Shown: positions 35,217-43,277 of the stretch, in pieces
Position numbering within the stretch: position 1 is the first letter of the stretch
How the letters are laid out: the number at the start of each line of letters is the position of its first letter
Source of the DNA: CALBPI01 sp963922335
GTDB taxonomy: Bacteria; Pseudomonadota; Gammaproteobacteria; Steroidobacterales; Woeseiaceae
Length of the DNA: 64,000 nt
Assembly (NCBI GenBank): GCA_963922335.1
Contig: CAWUIB010000001.1
Location: forward strand, 372,001 to 436,000
Reading direction: 5' to 3'
Translations under genes and position numbers: made by a program
Notes under the pieces: generated by a model
Told to the model about the DNA's origin: nothing
Databases searched by the model: none
The model's input: only the letters and a program-made list of their open reading frames with translations

Positions 35217-35792
35217 ATGAATGAAAGCGATTTTTCGCGTCGCCAGTTTTTGGGTGCCGGCTCCTCGGTCACCTTGGCAAAGCTACTAGGCTTGAGTGCG
35301 CCCGCGCTCACAGCCATCGTCGAAACCGCACATGCCAGTCAAGAGCGTGGCACGTTCGCAGCACTAAGTGCTGCAGATGCCGCCGATCTTGCGGCGGTTG
35401 CGAGCAGAATCCTTCCGTCGGATGACACGCCCGGGGCCGAAGAGGCCGGTGTGATTTATTTCATGGATGCGGCGTTGTCGCGTGAAATGGCGGGCCAGAA
35501 AGCGATGATTGTTGAAGGCATCGCGGGGCTCAACGAATCCATTGAAGGAGAGGGGCGGTTCGCTGACCTGGCTGAGGATGCGCAGGACGCGATGCTCGCC
35601 GAAATCGAACAATCGCCGTTCTTCAACTTCGCCTGGACAATGACGATGTTCGGTATGTTCTCGATTCCCTCCTACGGCGGGAACAAAAACTACGTCGGTT
35701 GGAAGCTCTTGAATTTCGAAGGTCTGCAGGCGGCCTGGCAACACCCGTTCGGCTACTATGACCGCGCGATCAATGGGGAGGACTTGGCATGA
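35217..35792 (+). CDS. Gluconate 2-dehydrogenase subunit 3-like protein with Tat signal
   Basis: 191 aa. The twin-arginine signal SRRQFLG (residues 7-13) followed by a hydrophobic stretch predicts export by Tat, possibly carrying the partner enzyme. The mature part belongs to the small subunit family of membrane-bound GMC dehydrogenases (sequence ADLAAVASRILPSDDTPG and IPSYGGNKNYVGWKLL). Its stop overlaps the GMC oxidoreductase start (ATGA), so the two make a complex. AGGGG precedes the ATG. Confidence 0.87.
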   Translation: MNESDFSRRQFLGAGSSVTLAKLLGLSAPALTAIVETAHASQERGTFAALSAADAADLAAVASRILPSDDTPGAEEAGVIYFMDAALSREMAGQKAMIVEGIAGLNESIEGEGRFADLAEDAQDAMLAEIEQSPFFNFAWTMTMFGMFSIPSYGGNKNYVGWKLLNFEGLQAAWQHPFGYYDRAINGEDLA

Positions 35793-37453
35793 GTGTTGAG
35801 CAACCCCGTTACAAGTTGAGCGAAGAAGTCGATTTCGCGATTGTCGGGTCGGGTTCGGCTGGCGGCATTCTTGCAAAAGAACTCTCGACGGCTGGCTTCA
35901 GCGTCGTGGTCTTTGAGCAAGGTCCGTATCGCAAATCCTATGAGTTCACCGATGACGAGCTCGGCGTGCTCTTCTACGGAGAGCTGCAGGGCGGTGGCAG
36001 TCGCAATAATGGTCAAACGTTTCGCGCCGACGAAGGCGACGTCGCGACCGTCTCACAACGCCAACCGGCGGACTACGCGCAAACCGTAGGTGGCAGCTCG
36101 GTTCACTTTACGGGCAACTTCTGGCGCTTCCGTGAAATCGATTTTGTGGAACGTAGTGCGCTCGGCGAAATTTCCGGCACTAACTTTGCTGACTGGCCCA
36201 TCACCTACGACGAGCTCGAGCCTTACTACACCAAAGTTGATTGGGAGATCGGGATCTCCGGCGAGCCAGGACCCAATGATGCGCCTCGCTCCAAACCGTT
36301 TCCGTTGCCGCCGATTCCTTGCTCAGGATCCGGCGTACTTATGGAGAAGGGTGCGAAGAAGCTTGGGCTTACGGCACAAGTGGAGCCGCATGCGATCCTG
36401 TCCAAGCCGTTCAACGGTCGTATGCCCTGTATGCATTGTGGATATTGCATGTGGTATGGCTGCAAGCACGGCGCCAAGTCGTCCACGTTGGTCTCTATGA
36501 TTCCGTTGGCCGAGGCATCCGGAAACTGCGAGATTCGGGCTGAGAGCGCTGTGTTCCGTGTTGAGACGAATTCGGCCGGGCGCGCGACAGGCGTGCGCTA
36601 CTTCGATCCTGATGGCAATGAGCGCATGCAGAAGGCGAAGGCTGTGATTCTCTCCGCGAATGGCGCGGAGACGCCGCGTTTGTTGTTCATGTCTGCGAAC
36701 GAACGCCACCCGGATGGTCTGGCCAACTCCAGTGGTTTCGTGGGTCGCAACCTGATGTTCAACGCGCATGCGGCGGTTAACGGCGTCTACGAGCATCCTC
36801 TGAATGATTACAAAGGCGTTCAGGTCTCGCGTATCATCCATGACTTCTACGAGTCTGATCCGAAGCGCGGCTTCTACGGCGGTGGCGGGCTGGATGCACG
36901 CTCGCTGTTTTCTGCGACGCCGATATTTTTTGCGTTTGCAGGTATGCCGCCAGAAGGCCCGCGTTGGGGCAAAGCCTTCAAGGACGAGATGGCGCACAAC
37001 TTCACTCGCCAGATGTCGATCGTGGCGTCAACGACCTCGTTGCCGCTCGATCGCAACAACATCACGCTGGATCCCGAGTCCAAGGATCGTTGGGGTCGAC
37101 CCGCGCTACGCATGACGTATCGCGACCATGAAGACGATCTCGCGATGGCCAAGTTCCTGCAGGATCGCGCCTACGAGTTACATGATGCCGCTGGGGCGGA
37201 AAAGTTCTGGCGTTTGCCGATTGAACCGTCGACGGGAAGTGCGCATTTGTTGGGTACCTGTCGCATGGGCAACGATCCTGAGACGTCGGTCGTCGATGCG
37301 TCGCATCGTTCGCACGAAATCTCCAACCTGTTTATTTGCGACGGTAGTAGCTTCGTGACTTCGGGTCGTGGTCAGCCAACGATGACCATCATGGCGCTCG
37401 CATTCCGCGCGGCCGAGCTGATCGGAAAAGCAGCAAAGGCGAATGAGATTTGA
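35789..37453 (+). CDS. GMC-family FAD oxidoreductase (catalytic subunit)
   Basis: 554 aa flavoprotein resembling the large subunit of gluconate or other alditol/alcohol dehydrogenases. The N-terminal FAD-binding motif VGSGSAGGILAKEL is at about 19-32. A four-Cys segment CMHCGYCMWYGC (about 212-223) is characteristic of this subfamily. The C-terminal GMC signature includes GTCRMGNDP and the catalytic His in SRGQPTMTI-type region (DGSSFVTSGRGQPT). No signal peptide of its own, so probably exported as a hitchhiker with the Tat-type small subunit. No cytochrome subunit is encoded here. Confidence 0.9.
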   Translation: MSVEQPRYKLSEEVDFAIVGSGSAGGILAKELSTAGFSVVVFEQGPYRKSYEFTDDELGVLFYGELQGGGSRNNGQTFRADEGDVATVSQRQPADYAQTVGGSSVHFTGNFWRFREIDFVERSALGEISGTNFADWPITYDELEPYYTKVDWEIGISGEPGPNDAPRSKPFPLPPIPCSGSGVLMEKGAKKLGLTAQVEPHAILSKPFNGRMPCMHCGYCMWYGCKHGAKSSTLVSMIPLAEASGNCEIRAESAVFRVETNSAGRATGVRYFDPDGNERMQKAKAVILSANGAETPRLLFMSANERHPDGLANSSGFVGRNLMFNAHAAVNGVYEHPLNDYKGVQVSRIIHDFYESDPKRGFYGGGGLDARSLFSATPIFFAFAGMPPEGPRWGKAFKDEMAHNFTRQMSIVASTTSLPLDRNNITLDPESKDRWGRPALRMTYRDHEDDLAMAKFLQDRAYELHDAAGAEKFWRLPIEPSTGSAHLLGTCRMGNDPETSVVDASHRSHEISNLFICDGSSFVTSGRGQPTMTIMALAFRAAELIGKAAKANEI

Positions 37454-37476
37454 ACATGCCGAAAGGGGGCACATTC

Positions 37477-37959
37477 ATGAGCATGAGAAACCTGGTGTTG
37501 ACCGCGACGTTGGTCGGCTTGTCCGGATGCGTTGTATCGGTTGATTCTGACTTTGATGATGATGAAGCCGCAATGCCATCAACGGTCCAATATCTGCAGG
37601 CTCCGGGCACGGAAGGCATGGACCTGCCTTTCTCGGCAGCGGTTCGTTCGGGCGAGACACTGTACCTGTCAGGGATGCTCGGTATCCCGCCAGGGACACG
37701 ACAGTTGGTAGAGGGCGGGATTCAGCCAGAAACCCGCCAGACGATGATGAATATTTCTCAACGTCTGGAGGACTTCGGTTACTCGATGGACGACGTCGTT
37801 AAGTGCACGGTGTTCCTTGCCGACATGGCAGAGTGGGGTGCAATGAACGAGGTTTACAAGACGTTCTTCCGCAACCCGCCAGCACGCAGCGCCGTGGGCG
37901 TTAGCGGTATCGCATTGAACGGTCGAGTTGAAATCGAGTGCATTGCCCACGCGGGCTAG
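37477..37959 (+). CDS. RidA/YjgF-family lipoprotein
   Basis: 160 aa from the ATG at 37477, which has a GGGGG sequence 7 bases before it and opens a lipoprotein signal (lipobox LSGC, Cys18). A TTG at 37450 is an alternative but breaks the signal. The mature part is a Rid domain with FSAAVRSGETLYLSGMLG and the conserved Arg in PARSAVGVSGI, the residue that binds the carboxylate of imine substrates, then EIECIAH at the end. Rid proteins usually act in the cytoplasm on enamine/imine intermediates, so an envelope version is unusual. Follows the GMC oxidoreductase in the same operon. Confidence 0.88.
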   Translation: MSMRNLVLTATLVGLSGCVVSVDSDFDDDEAAMPSTVQYLQAPGTEGMDLPFSAAVRSGETLYLSGMLGIPPGTRQLVEGGIQPETRQTMMNISQRLEDFGYSMDDVVKCTVFLADMAEWGAMNEVYKTFFRNPPARSAVGVSGIALNGRVEIECIAHAG

Positions 37960-37986
37960 CTGTCGACAAGGCCAATCGGGCCCGAC

Positions 37987-38463
37987 TTAGCCGCCGTGCT
38001 TCAGAATGCGTTGCTTCTGTCGGGCCCAGTCTTTCTCTTTGGCGTCGGCACGTTTGTCGTGCAGCTTCTTGCCTTTGGCGTAGCCGATCGTGACTTTTAC
38101 GTTGCCGGCCTTCCAGTGCAGGTCGAGCGGAACGATCGTGTAGCCTTTGCGGTCAACCGCACCGACTAAACGATCGAGTTGCTCTCGGTGTAGTAACAAC
38201 TTGCGGCTGCGAGTCGGTTCCGGGCGCACGTGGCTGGAGGCCGAGAGCAGCGGCATGATCTGGGCATTGAACAGCCACGCCTCACCCTCGCGCAGTTGCA
38301 CGTGGCTCTCGGCGATCTGTCCCTTGCCCGCACGCAACGCTTTGACTTCCCAACCGTGCAATACGATGCCGGCTTCGAGGGTCTCCTCGATAGTGTAGTC
38401 GTGGCGTGCCTTGCGGTTCAGGGCAATCACGTTTTCAGGTGTCTTGCGTTTCTGCTTGGCCAT
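37987..38463 (-). CDS. smpB: SmpB, tmRNA-binding protein
   Basis: 158 aa from the ATG at 38463 (MAKQKRKTPEN), preferred over the longer open frame because it matches family N-termini. OB-fold protein that binds tmRNA and places it in the stalled ribosome. Conserved segments are NRKARHDYTIEETLEAGIVLHGWEVKALR (the C-terminal half begins HVRPEPTRSRKLL), and the basic tail KGKKLHDKRADAKEKDWARQKQRILKHGG that mimics mRNA. Separated from ssrA by the GMC operon. Confidence 0.96.
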   Translation of the reverse strand: MAKQKRKTPENVIALNRKARHDYTIEETLEAGIVLHGWEVKALRAGKGQIAESHVQLREGEAWLFNAQIMPLLSASSHVRPEPTRSRKLLLHREQLDRLVGAVDRKGYTIVPLDLHWKAGNVKVTIGYAKGKKLHDKRADAKEKDWARQKQRILKHGG

Positions 38464-38597
38464 GGCCTTGCGCCGAACCGGGTGAAAAAGGGCGCCAAGG
38501 ATACCGGATGCGCTGGGCCTTGGCATGGCTATTGTGTTGTGTGGTCGGACGTATTGGCGCAAAATCGCCGAAAAAAATATGACCTGAGGGGGTTTCC

Positions 38598-39989
38598 GTG
38601 GTTCCTAATTCAGCAAACCGGTCGTCGCTACACGGCCAGTGGTCGTCTCGACTGGCGTTTATTCTTGCCGTAACAGGCTCCGCCGTTGGGCTTGGGAACA
38701 TCTGGAAGTTTCCCTACGTCGCCGGCGAATACGGCGGCGGTGCCTTCGTCCTGGTGTATTTACTGTGCTGCTTCGTAATCGGGCTGCCGGTCATGATGAG
38801 CGAGATCATCATCGGTCGTCGAGGCCGTCGCAACCCGATCGAAACGATGTCGTTGCTCGGCGAAGAGGAGGGCTCAACCAGTGCGTGGGGCTGGGTGGGC
38901 GGCATGGGTGTGCTCGCCGGGGTCTTGATTCTCTCCTATTACAGCGTGATCGCGGGTTGGTCTCTCGACTACGTTATCCAGTCGCTCTCCGGTGCGTTTC
39001 ACCAACAGGACGCGGCGGGTGTAGAGGCGGTTTTCTCCGGGTTGACTGGAAGCTGGTCACGAGTGCTTTTGTGGCATACCGTTTTCATGATCATCAGCAT
39101 CACACTCGTAGCTCGCGGCGTCGAGAAAGGGCTTGAGAGTGCGGTCAAGTTCATGGTCCCGGGGTTGCTCACGCTCATGCTGGTGCTATTCGTTTACGCG
39201 ATGACGACCGGACACTTCATTCAAGGCGTGAAGTTTCTGTTCACGCCCGATTTTTCCAAGATCAATATCGACGCAGTATTGGTGGCGTTAGGGCAAGCAT
39301 TTTTCAGTCTTTCGATTGGTATGGGCGCCATCATGGCTTACGGCGCCTATCTGCCTGAGGAGACCTCGATTGGGAATGCATCGGTGACAGTTGTGATCGC
39401 AGACACCTTTATTGCGATGCTGTCAGCGCTCGTGATTTTCCCGATTGTCTTTGCCAATGGTTTGAACCCGGGTGCCGGCCCGGGTCTCGTGTTTCAGACG
39501 TTGCCGCTAGCGTTTGGTGGTATGACTGGCGGCACGTTGTTTGGAACCTTGTTTTTCGTGCTCTTGAGTTTTGCCGCGCTGACGTCTGCCATCGGACTGA
39601 TGGAGCCTGCCGTGGCTTGGTCCGTCGAACGCTTTGGCTTGACGCGTCGCTCTGCAGCGTCGCTGGTCGGTGTGGTGATTTGGCTGGTGGGCGTTCTGTC
39701 TGTGCTGTCATTCAATGTGCTCTCCGATGTCAATGTTGGGCGAGGCACGCCATTCGATAACATCGATTTCCTGACAAGCAACATCATGCTGCCGTTAGGT
39801 GGTGTTCTGATTACGGTATTTGCCGGCTGGGTGATGTGCGCTAACTCGACGTCATCGGAACTGGGTACTACGGGCGCCGCGTTCAAACTTTGGCGATTCC
39901 TCGCGCGCTTTGTGGCGCCCGTTGGCGTGCTGCTGGTCTTGATCAATGGCACCGGGCTCTGGGATTTGATCGCACAGCGATTCGCTTGA
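38598..39989 (+). CDS. NSS-family sodium-dependent transporter
   Basis: 463 aa, about twelve membrane segments, starting at GTG 38598 with GAGGGGG six bases before. The N-terminal sodium/substrate site reads GSAVGLGNIWKFPYVAGE (about 27-44), typical of bacterial amino-acid transporters such as MhsT/LeuT. Likely imports an amino acid with sodium. It sits between smpB and ratA, genes that are usually close neighbours, and its stop overlaps the ratA start (TGATG), so it is translationally coupled to it. Confidence 0.92.
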   Translation: MVPNSANRSSLHGQWSSRLAFILAVTGSAVGLGNIWKFPYVAGEYGGGAFVLVYLLCCFVIGLPVMMSEIIIGRRGRRNPIETMSLLGEEEGSTSAWGWVGGMGVLAGVLILSYYSVIAGWSLDYVIQSLSGAFHQQDAAGVEAVFSGLTGSWSRVLLWHTVFMIISITLVARGVEKGLESAVKFMVPGLLTLMLVLFVYAMTTGHFIQGVKFLFTPDFSKINIDAVLVALGQAFFSLSIGMGAIMAYGAYLPEETSIGNASVTVVIADTFIAMLSALVIFPIVFANGLNPGAGPGLVFQTLPLAFGGMTGGTLFGTLFFVLLSFAALTSAIGLMEPAVAWSVERFGLTRRSAASLVGVVIWLVGVLSVLSFNVLSDVNVGRGTPFDNIDFLTSNIMLPLGGVLITVFAGWVMCANSTSSELGTTGAAFKLWRFLARFVAPVGVLLVLINGTGLWDLIAQRFA

Positions 39990-40420
39990 TGCGACACGCA
40001 AGCCGACAAGCGCTGGTTCCTTATTCGGCGCAGCAGATGTACGACCTCGTTGATGCGATAGAGACGTATCCCGAATTCCTGCCGTGGTGTACTTCAGCGG
40101 TTGTGCATGAACGGGAGAACAACTCGGTGCGTGCGACGCTGGAGCTAACCAAGGGCGGTATGACCAAGGAGTTCACCACGCGCAATGTGGGTACGCCTGG
40201 CGAGCGCATGGAAATGCACTTGGTCGACGGCCCGTTCAGCCACCTGGAAGGTGTGTGGAGCTTCAAGCCGCTAGGCGATGCTGGGTGTCGTGTGGCACTC
40301 GACATCGAGTTCGAGTTTTCGTCGCCGATGCTCGGCGTCATGCTAGGCGGTTTTTTTGAGAAGACCTGCAACGAACTGGTCGATGCATTCACGCGAAGGG
40401 CTGAACAGGTCTACGGCTAG
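39989..40420 (+). CDS. ratA: RatA-type START/polyketide-cyclase protein
   Basis: 143 aa from the ATG at 39989 (MRHASRQALVPYSAQQMYDLV). SRPBCC-fold protein with the family motif VDAIETYPEFLPWC (about 20-33). In E. coli RatA is linked to ribosome-association and toxin-like effects on translation, in eukaryotes Coq10 is a coenzyme Q binder. This gene is the usual partner of rnfH and smpB. Its stop overlaps the rnfH GTG start (TAGTG). Confidence 0.93.
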   Translation: MRHASRQALVPYSAQQMYDLVDAIETYPEFLPWCTSAVVHERENNSVRATLELTKGGMTKEFTTRNVGTPGERMEMHLVDGPFSHLEGVWSFKPLGDAGCRVALDIEFEFSSPMLGVMLGGFFEKTCNELVDAFTRRAEQVYG

Positions 40421-40743
40421 TGGACAGCCTCGCAGACAAGCAGATCAGTGTAGAGGTGGCGCTCGCGACACCTGAGCAGCAGGTTGTCATAGCCGTGACC
40501 GTTCCAAAAGGCAGCAGTGCTGAGGACGCCGTTCAGCACTCCGATATCGGCACCAAGTTTCCTGAACTCAGTCTCGGCGATCTTAAACTCGGGATTTGGG
40601 GAGAAGTGGTTGAACGCGAGTACACGTTGAAAAGCGGAGATCGTGTGGAACTTTATCGACCGCTTCAGATCGATCCGCGACGCGCACGCCGAGAGCTGGC
40701 CGCCGTCGGTGCGACCATGGTGTCGCGGCAAGAGGAGACCTGA
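40420..40743 (+). CDS. rnfH: RnfH family ubiquitin-like protein
   Basis: 107 aa, GTG start overlapping the ratA stop. Short beta-grasp protein (family formerly UPF0125) with VEVALATPEQQVVIAVTVPKGSSAEDAV and RVELYRPLQIDPRRARREL near the end. Function not established. In gammaproteobacteria it is nearly always the gene after ratA and before bamE. Convergent with bamE, one base between stops. Confidence 0.95.
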   Translation: MDSLADKQISVEVALATPEQQVVIAVTVPKGSSAEDAVQHSDIGTKFPELSLGDLKLGIWGEVVEREYTLKSGDRVELYRPLQIDPRRARRELAAVGATMVSRQEET

Positions 40744-41085
40744 TTAGCTGCTCGAATCAGATTCAGGTTCCAATGGCTCCAGGGGTGGCGGATCGTCACG
40801 AATGATTCGCGACACTTTGCCGTCTTCGAAGTAAACCGTCAGGAATTTTCGCGTTTGAGGGTCTTTGCGCCCCACACGGCTCATGAACACGTAATCCCAG
40901 CGATCGTCACTGAACGGGTCGTCCACCAGAGGGGAGCCGAGCAGAAAGCGAACCTGGCTCGGCGTCATGCCGACTTCTACCCGATCGACATCCTCCAATT
41001 CAGCGATATTGCCCTGCTGGAGCGCCAGTCTGTATACGCACCCGGAGCACATGGCGAGCGCAAGTACAATGCAAACATTTCTCAT
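40744..41085 (-). CDS. bamE: BamE/SmpA outer-membrane assembly lipoprotein
   Basis: 113 aa from the ATG at 41085, which opens a lipoprotein signal (lipobox CSGC, Cys16). BamE supports BamA/BamD in inserting outer-membrane proteins. Motif GMTPSQVRFLLGSPLVDDPFSDDRWDYVF (about 39-67) is diagnostic. Followed by an acidic, Pro-rich C-terminus (PPPLEPLEPESDSSS). Divergent from fur. Confidence 0.95.
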   Translation of the reverse strand: MRNVCIVLALAMCSGCVYRLALQQGNIAELEDVDRVEVGMTPSQVRFLLGSPLVDDPFSDDRWDYVFMSRVGRKDPQTRKFLTVYFEDGKVSRIIRDDPPPLEPLEPESDSSS

Positions 41086-41188
41086 TGGTAACTTGATTCC
41101 AGTGTTGTCACGAGCGTCCCTGATGGGGATCGCGGCATCTATCGGGACATGATACCTTACCGCTCTAACGAATCGCGATGAGACGCGC

Positions 41189-41605
41189 ATGTCCGGTAAA
41201 GTCCAATCCAGTGATCTCCGCCGCGTTGGCCTGAAGGTCACGCTTCCCAGATTAAAGATTCTCGAAATACTCGAGAGTTCCAGTGCACGTCACTTGAGCG
41301 CTGAGGACATCTATCGGGAACTGTTGGATTCTGGCGAAGATATTGGACTCGCAACGGTCTACCGCGTCCTGACCCAGTTCGAGACAGCTGGCCTTGTATC
41401 ACGGCAGAACTTCACCGACGCGCATTCGGTTTTCGAACTCGATGACGGGAGCCACCATGACCATATGGTGGATATCGATTCAGGCGAGGTGATCGAGTTC
41501 GTGAGCGACGAGATCGAAAAACTTCAGCACGAAGTGGCGGAGGCGCATGGCTATGATCTGCATGATCACAGTTTGGTGCTCTACGTCAAAAAGAAGCAGA
41601 AGTAG
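41189..41605 (+). CDS. fur: Ferric uptake regulator Fur
   Basis: 138 aa. N-terminal winged helix with ATVYRVLTQFETAGLV (about 53-68). Dimerisation domain with the metal-binding HHDHMVDIDSGEVIEF (about 88-103). The CxxC motif found in E. coli Fur is replaced here (DIDSG), and the C-terminus ends in VLYVKKKQK without cysteines, as in Pseudomonas-type Fur, so structural zinc must be handled differently. Represses iron-uptake genes when iron-bound. The gene next to it is bamE, divergently. Convergent with recN. Confidence 0.96.
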   Translation: MSGKVQSSDLRRVGLKVTLPRLKILEILESSSARHLSAEDIYRELLDSGEDIGLATVYRVLTQFETAGLVSRQNFTDAHSVFELDDGSHHDHMVDIDSGEVIEFVSDEIEKLQHEVAEAHGYDLHDHSLVLYVKKKQK

Positions 41606-41608
41606 TCC

Positions 41609-43276
41609 CTAGCTAGCGGCGGTTTGAAGCATTTCTCGGGCATGATCACGGGTCGTGCCGGTGATTTCGACCCCACCGAGCATCCTCGCTATCTCCTCGA
41701 CGCGTTCGTCCAGCGATAACGGAATAATCTTGGTTTTCGTGGATTTCCCGTCGGTCATTTTGCTTACGCGCAAGTGGTGATGTGCCTGGCCGGCGACCTG
41801 CGGCAGGTGCGTCACGGCGAGCACCTGACACGCGCTTGCGAGCCCGCGCATTTTCTTGCCGACTACCTCGGCGACACCACCGCCAACCCCGCTGTCGACT
41901 TCATCAAAAATCATGCTACCGACGCCCTTGCGTTGGCCGGCTGCAACTTGAATCGCAAGTGAGATTCGAGACAGCTCGCCCCCGCTGGCCACTTTGGCGA
42001 TCGGTTGCGGAGGTTGTCCCGGATTTGCTGCCACCTCAAACCGCACCTGATCCATGCCGTATTGACGCGGTGCGGCATCAATCGGGGATTCAATGACCAC
42101 CCGAAAACGACCACCCTGCATGCCTAACGCCTGCATGTCGGTTGTGACTTCTTCGCCGAAGGTCTTTGCGGCTCGCTGGCGTGACTTCGATAACTGACTG
42201 GCCAGTTTCGCGTAATCGTCACTGGCTGCAGTCAACGCAGCCCGCAGTGACTCGATTTCGTTCTCGGCATTGTCGATCGTTGATAGTGCAGATCGCAGGT
42301 GCTCGGCTTGCTGGAATACCTGTTCAGGTTCTATCCGGTGTTTACGAGCCTGAGTGCGAATTTCGTCGCTTCGTTGCTCCACCTCGGTCAAGCGAGCAGG
42401 ATCAGCCTCTGCCGACGACAGGAATCGCTGCAGCAGTCCACCCGCTTCACCAATATTGGCTTCTGCAGCGTTGAGCAGCTCAGCAGCTTCGCCGAGTTCG
42501 GGCGCCAGCTCCGCGAGACCCTCAACGGCCTTTGACGCCGCTGCGAGCAGCGAGAGTGCATTGGTCGGTTCGCCGTCATATAGCGCTTCGAGCGCGCTTT
42601 GTCCGCGCTCAGCGATCGAAGTGGCATTGGCGAGTTTCAAGCGCTCTGTCTCGAGAGTCTCAAACTCACCTTCTGCGATCCCTAATGCATCCAGCTCGGC
42701 CAATTGGAAACGCAGAAACTCGGCTCGATCCGCATCTTCAGTGGATGCGTTCTCCACCTCTTCCAGAGCGTCTTTTGCCTCGCGCCACCGCTGCCATGCT
42801 GTCTCGACTCTTGCGAGCAGCTTGTCGTAATCGCCACGCGCGTCCAGCAAGTCTCTTTGCACCTCACTTCGCGTCAGTGATTGGTGCTCGTGCTGGCCAT
42901 GGATGTTGACAAGTAAGGCACCCAGCTCGCGCAGGCTCTGCATTGTCGCGGGATTACCGTTGATAAAGCCTCGGGCCCGTCCATCCTCGGCGATTACGCG
43001 GCGCAAATGGCATTCACCGCCTGCGTCCAGTGCACGTGCTTCCAACCAGGCTTGAGCTGACTCGCCAGGCTCGAAGCTGGCAGCGATTTCAGCTCTCGAC
43101 TGACCAGCGCGGATCACATCGGTGGTCGCACGTTCGCCCAGTACGAGACCGAGTGCGTCGATCAGTATCGATTTACCCGCCCCGGTTTCGCCGGTCATCA
43201 CATTCATGCCAGTAGAAAACTCGACCTCGACCGATTCGATAATCGCAAAGTTGCGTACATGCATCATGCACAGCAT
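41609..43276 (-). CDS. recN: DNA repair protein RecN
   Basis: 555 aa (E. coli 553) from the ATG at 43276 with GGAG before it. SMC-like ATPase involved in double-strand break repair. Walker A GETGAGKSILIDAL (about 30-43), long coiled-coil arms in the middle (about 170-370), then Walker B/signature VASGGELSRISLAIQ and MIFDEVDSGVGGG towards the C-terminus. Starts one base after the nadK stop, so the two are co-transcribed. No LexA box was recognised by eye in front of nadK. Confidence 0.97.
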   Translation of the reverse strand: MLCMMHVRNFAIIESVEVEFSTGMNVMTGETGAGKSILIDALGLVLGERATTDVIRAGQSRAEIAASFEPGESAQAWLEARALDAGGECHLRRVIAEDGRARGFINGNPATMQSLRELGALLVNIHGQHEHQSLTRSEVQRDLLDARGDYDKLLARVETAWQRWREAKDALEEVENASTEDADRAEFLRFQLAELDALGIAEGEFETLETERLKLANATSIAERGQSALEALYDGEPTNALSLLAAASKAVEGLAELAPELGEAAELLNAAEANIGEAGGLLQRFLSSAEADPARLTEVEQRSDEIRTQARKHRIEPEQVFQQAEHLRSALSTIDNAENEIESLRAALTAASDDYAKLASQLSKSRQRAAKTFGEEVTTDMQALGMQGGRFRVVIESPIDAAPRQYGMDQVRFEVAANPGQPPQPIAKVASGGELSRISLAIQVAAGQRKGVGSMIFDEVDSGVGGGVAEVVGKKMRGLASACQVLAVTHLPQVAGQAHHHLRVSKMTDGKSTKTKIIPLSLDERVEEIARMLGGVEITGTTRDHAREMLQTAAS

Positions 43277-43277
43277 G

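Noticed and set aside
37981..37992. Short palindrome at the smpB 3' end as a terminator
   Set aside because: The CGGGCCCG-like sequence is only a few bases with no loop or T-run.
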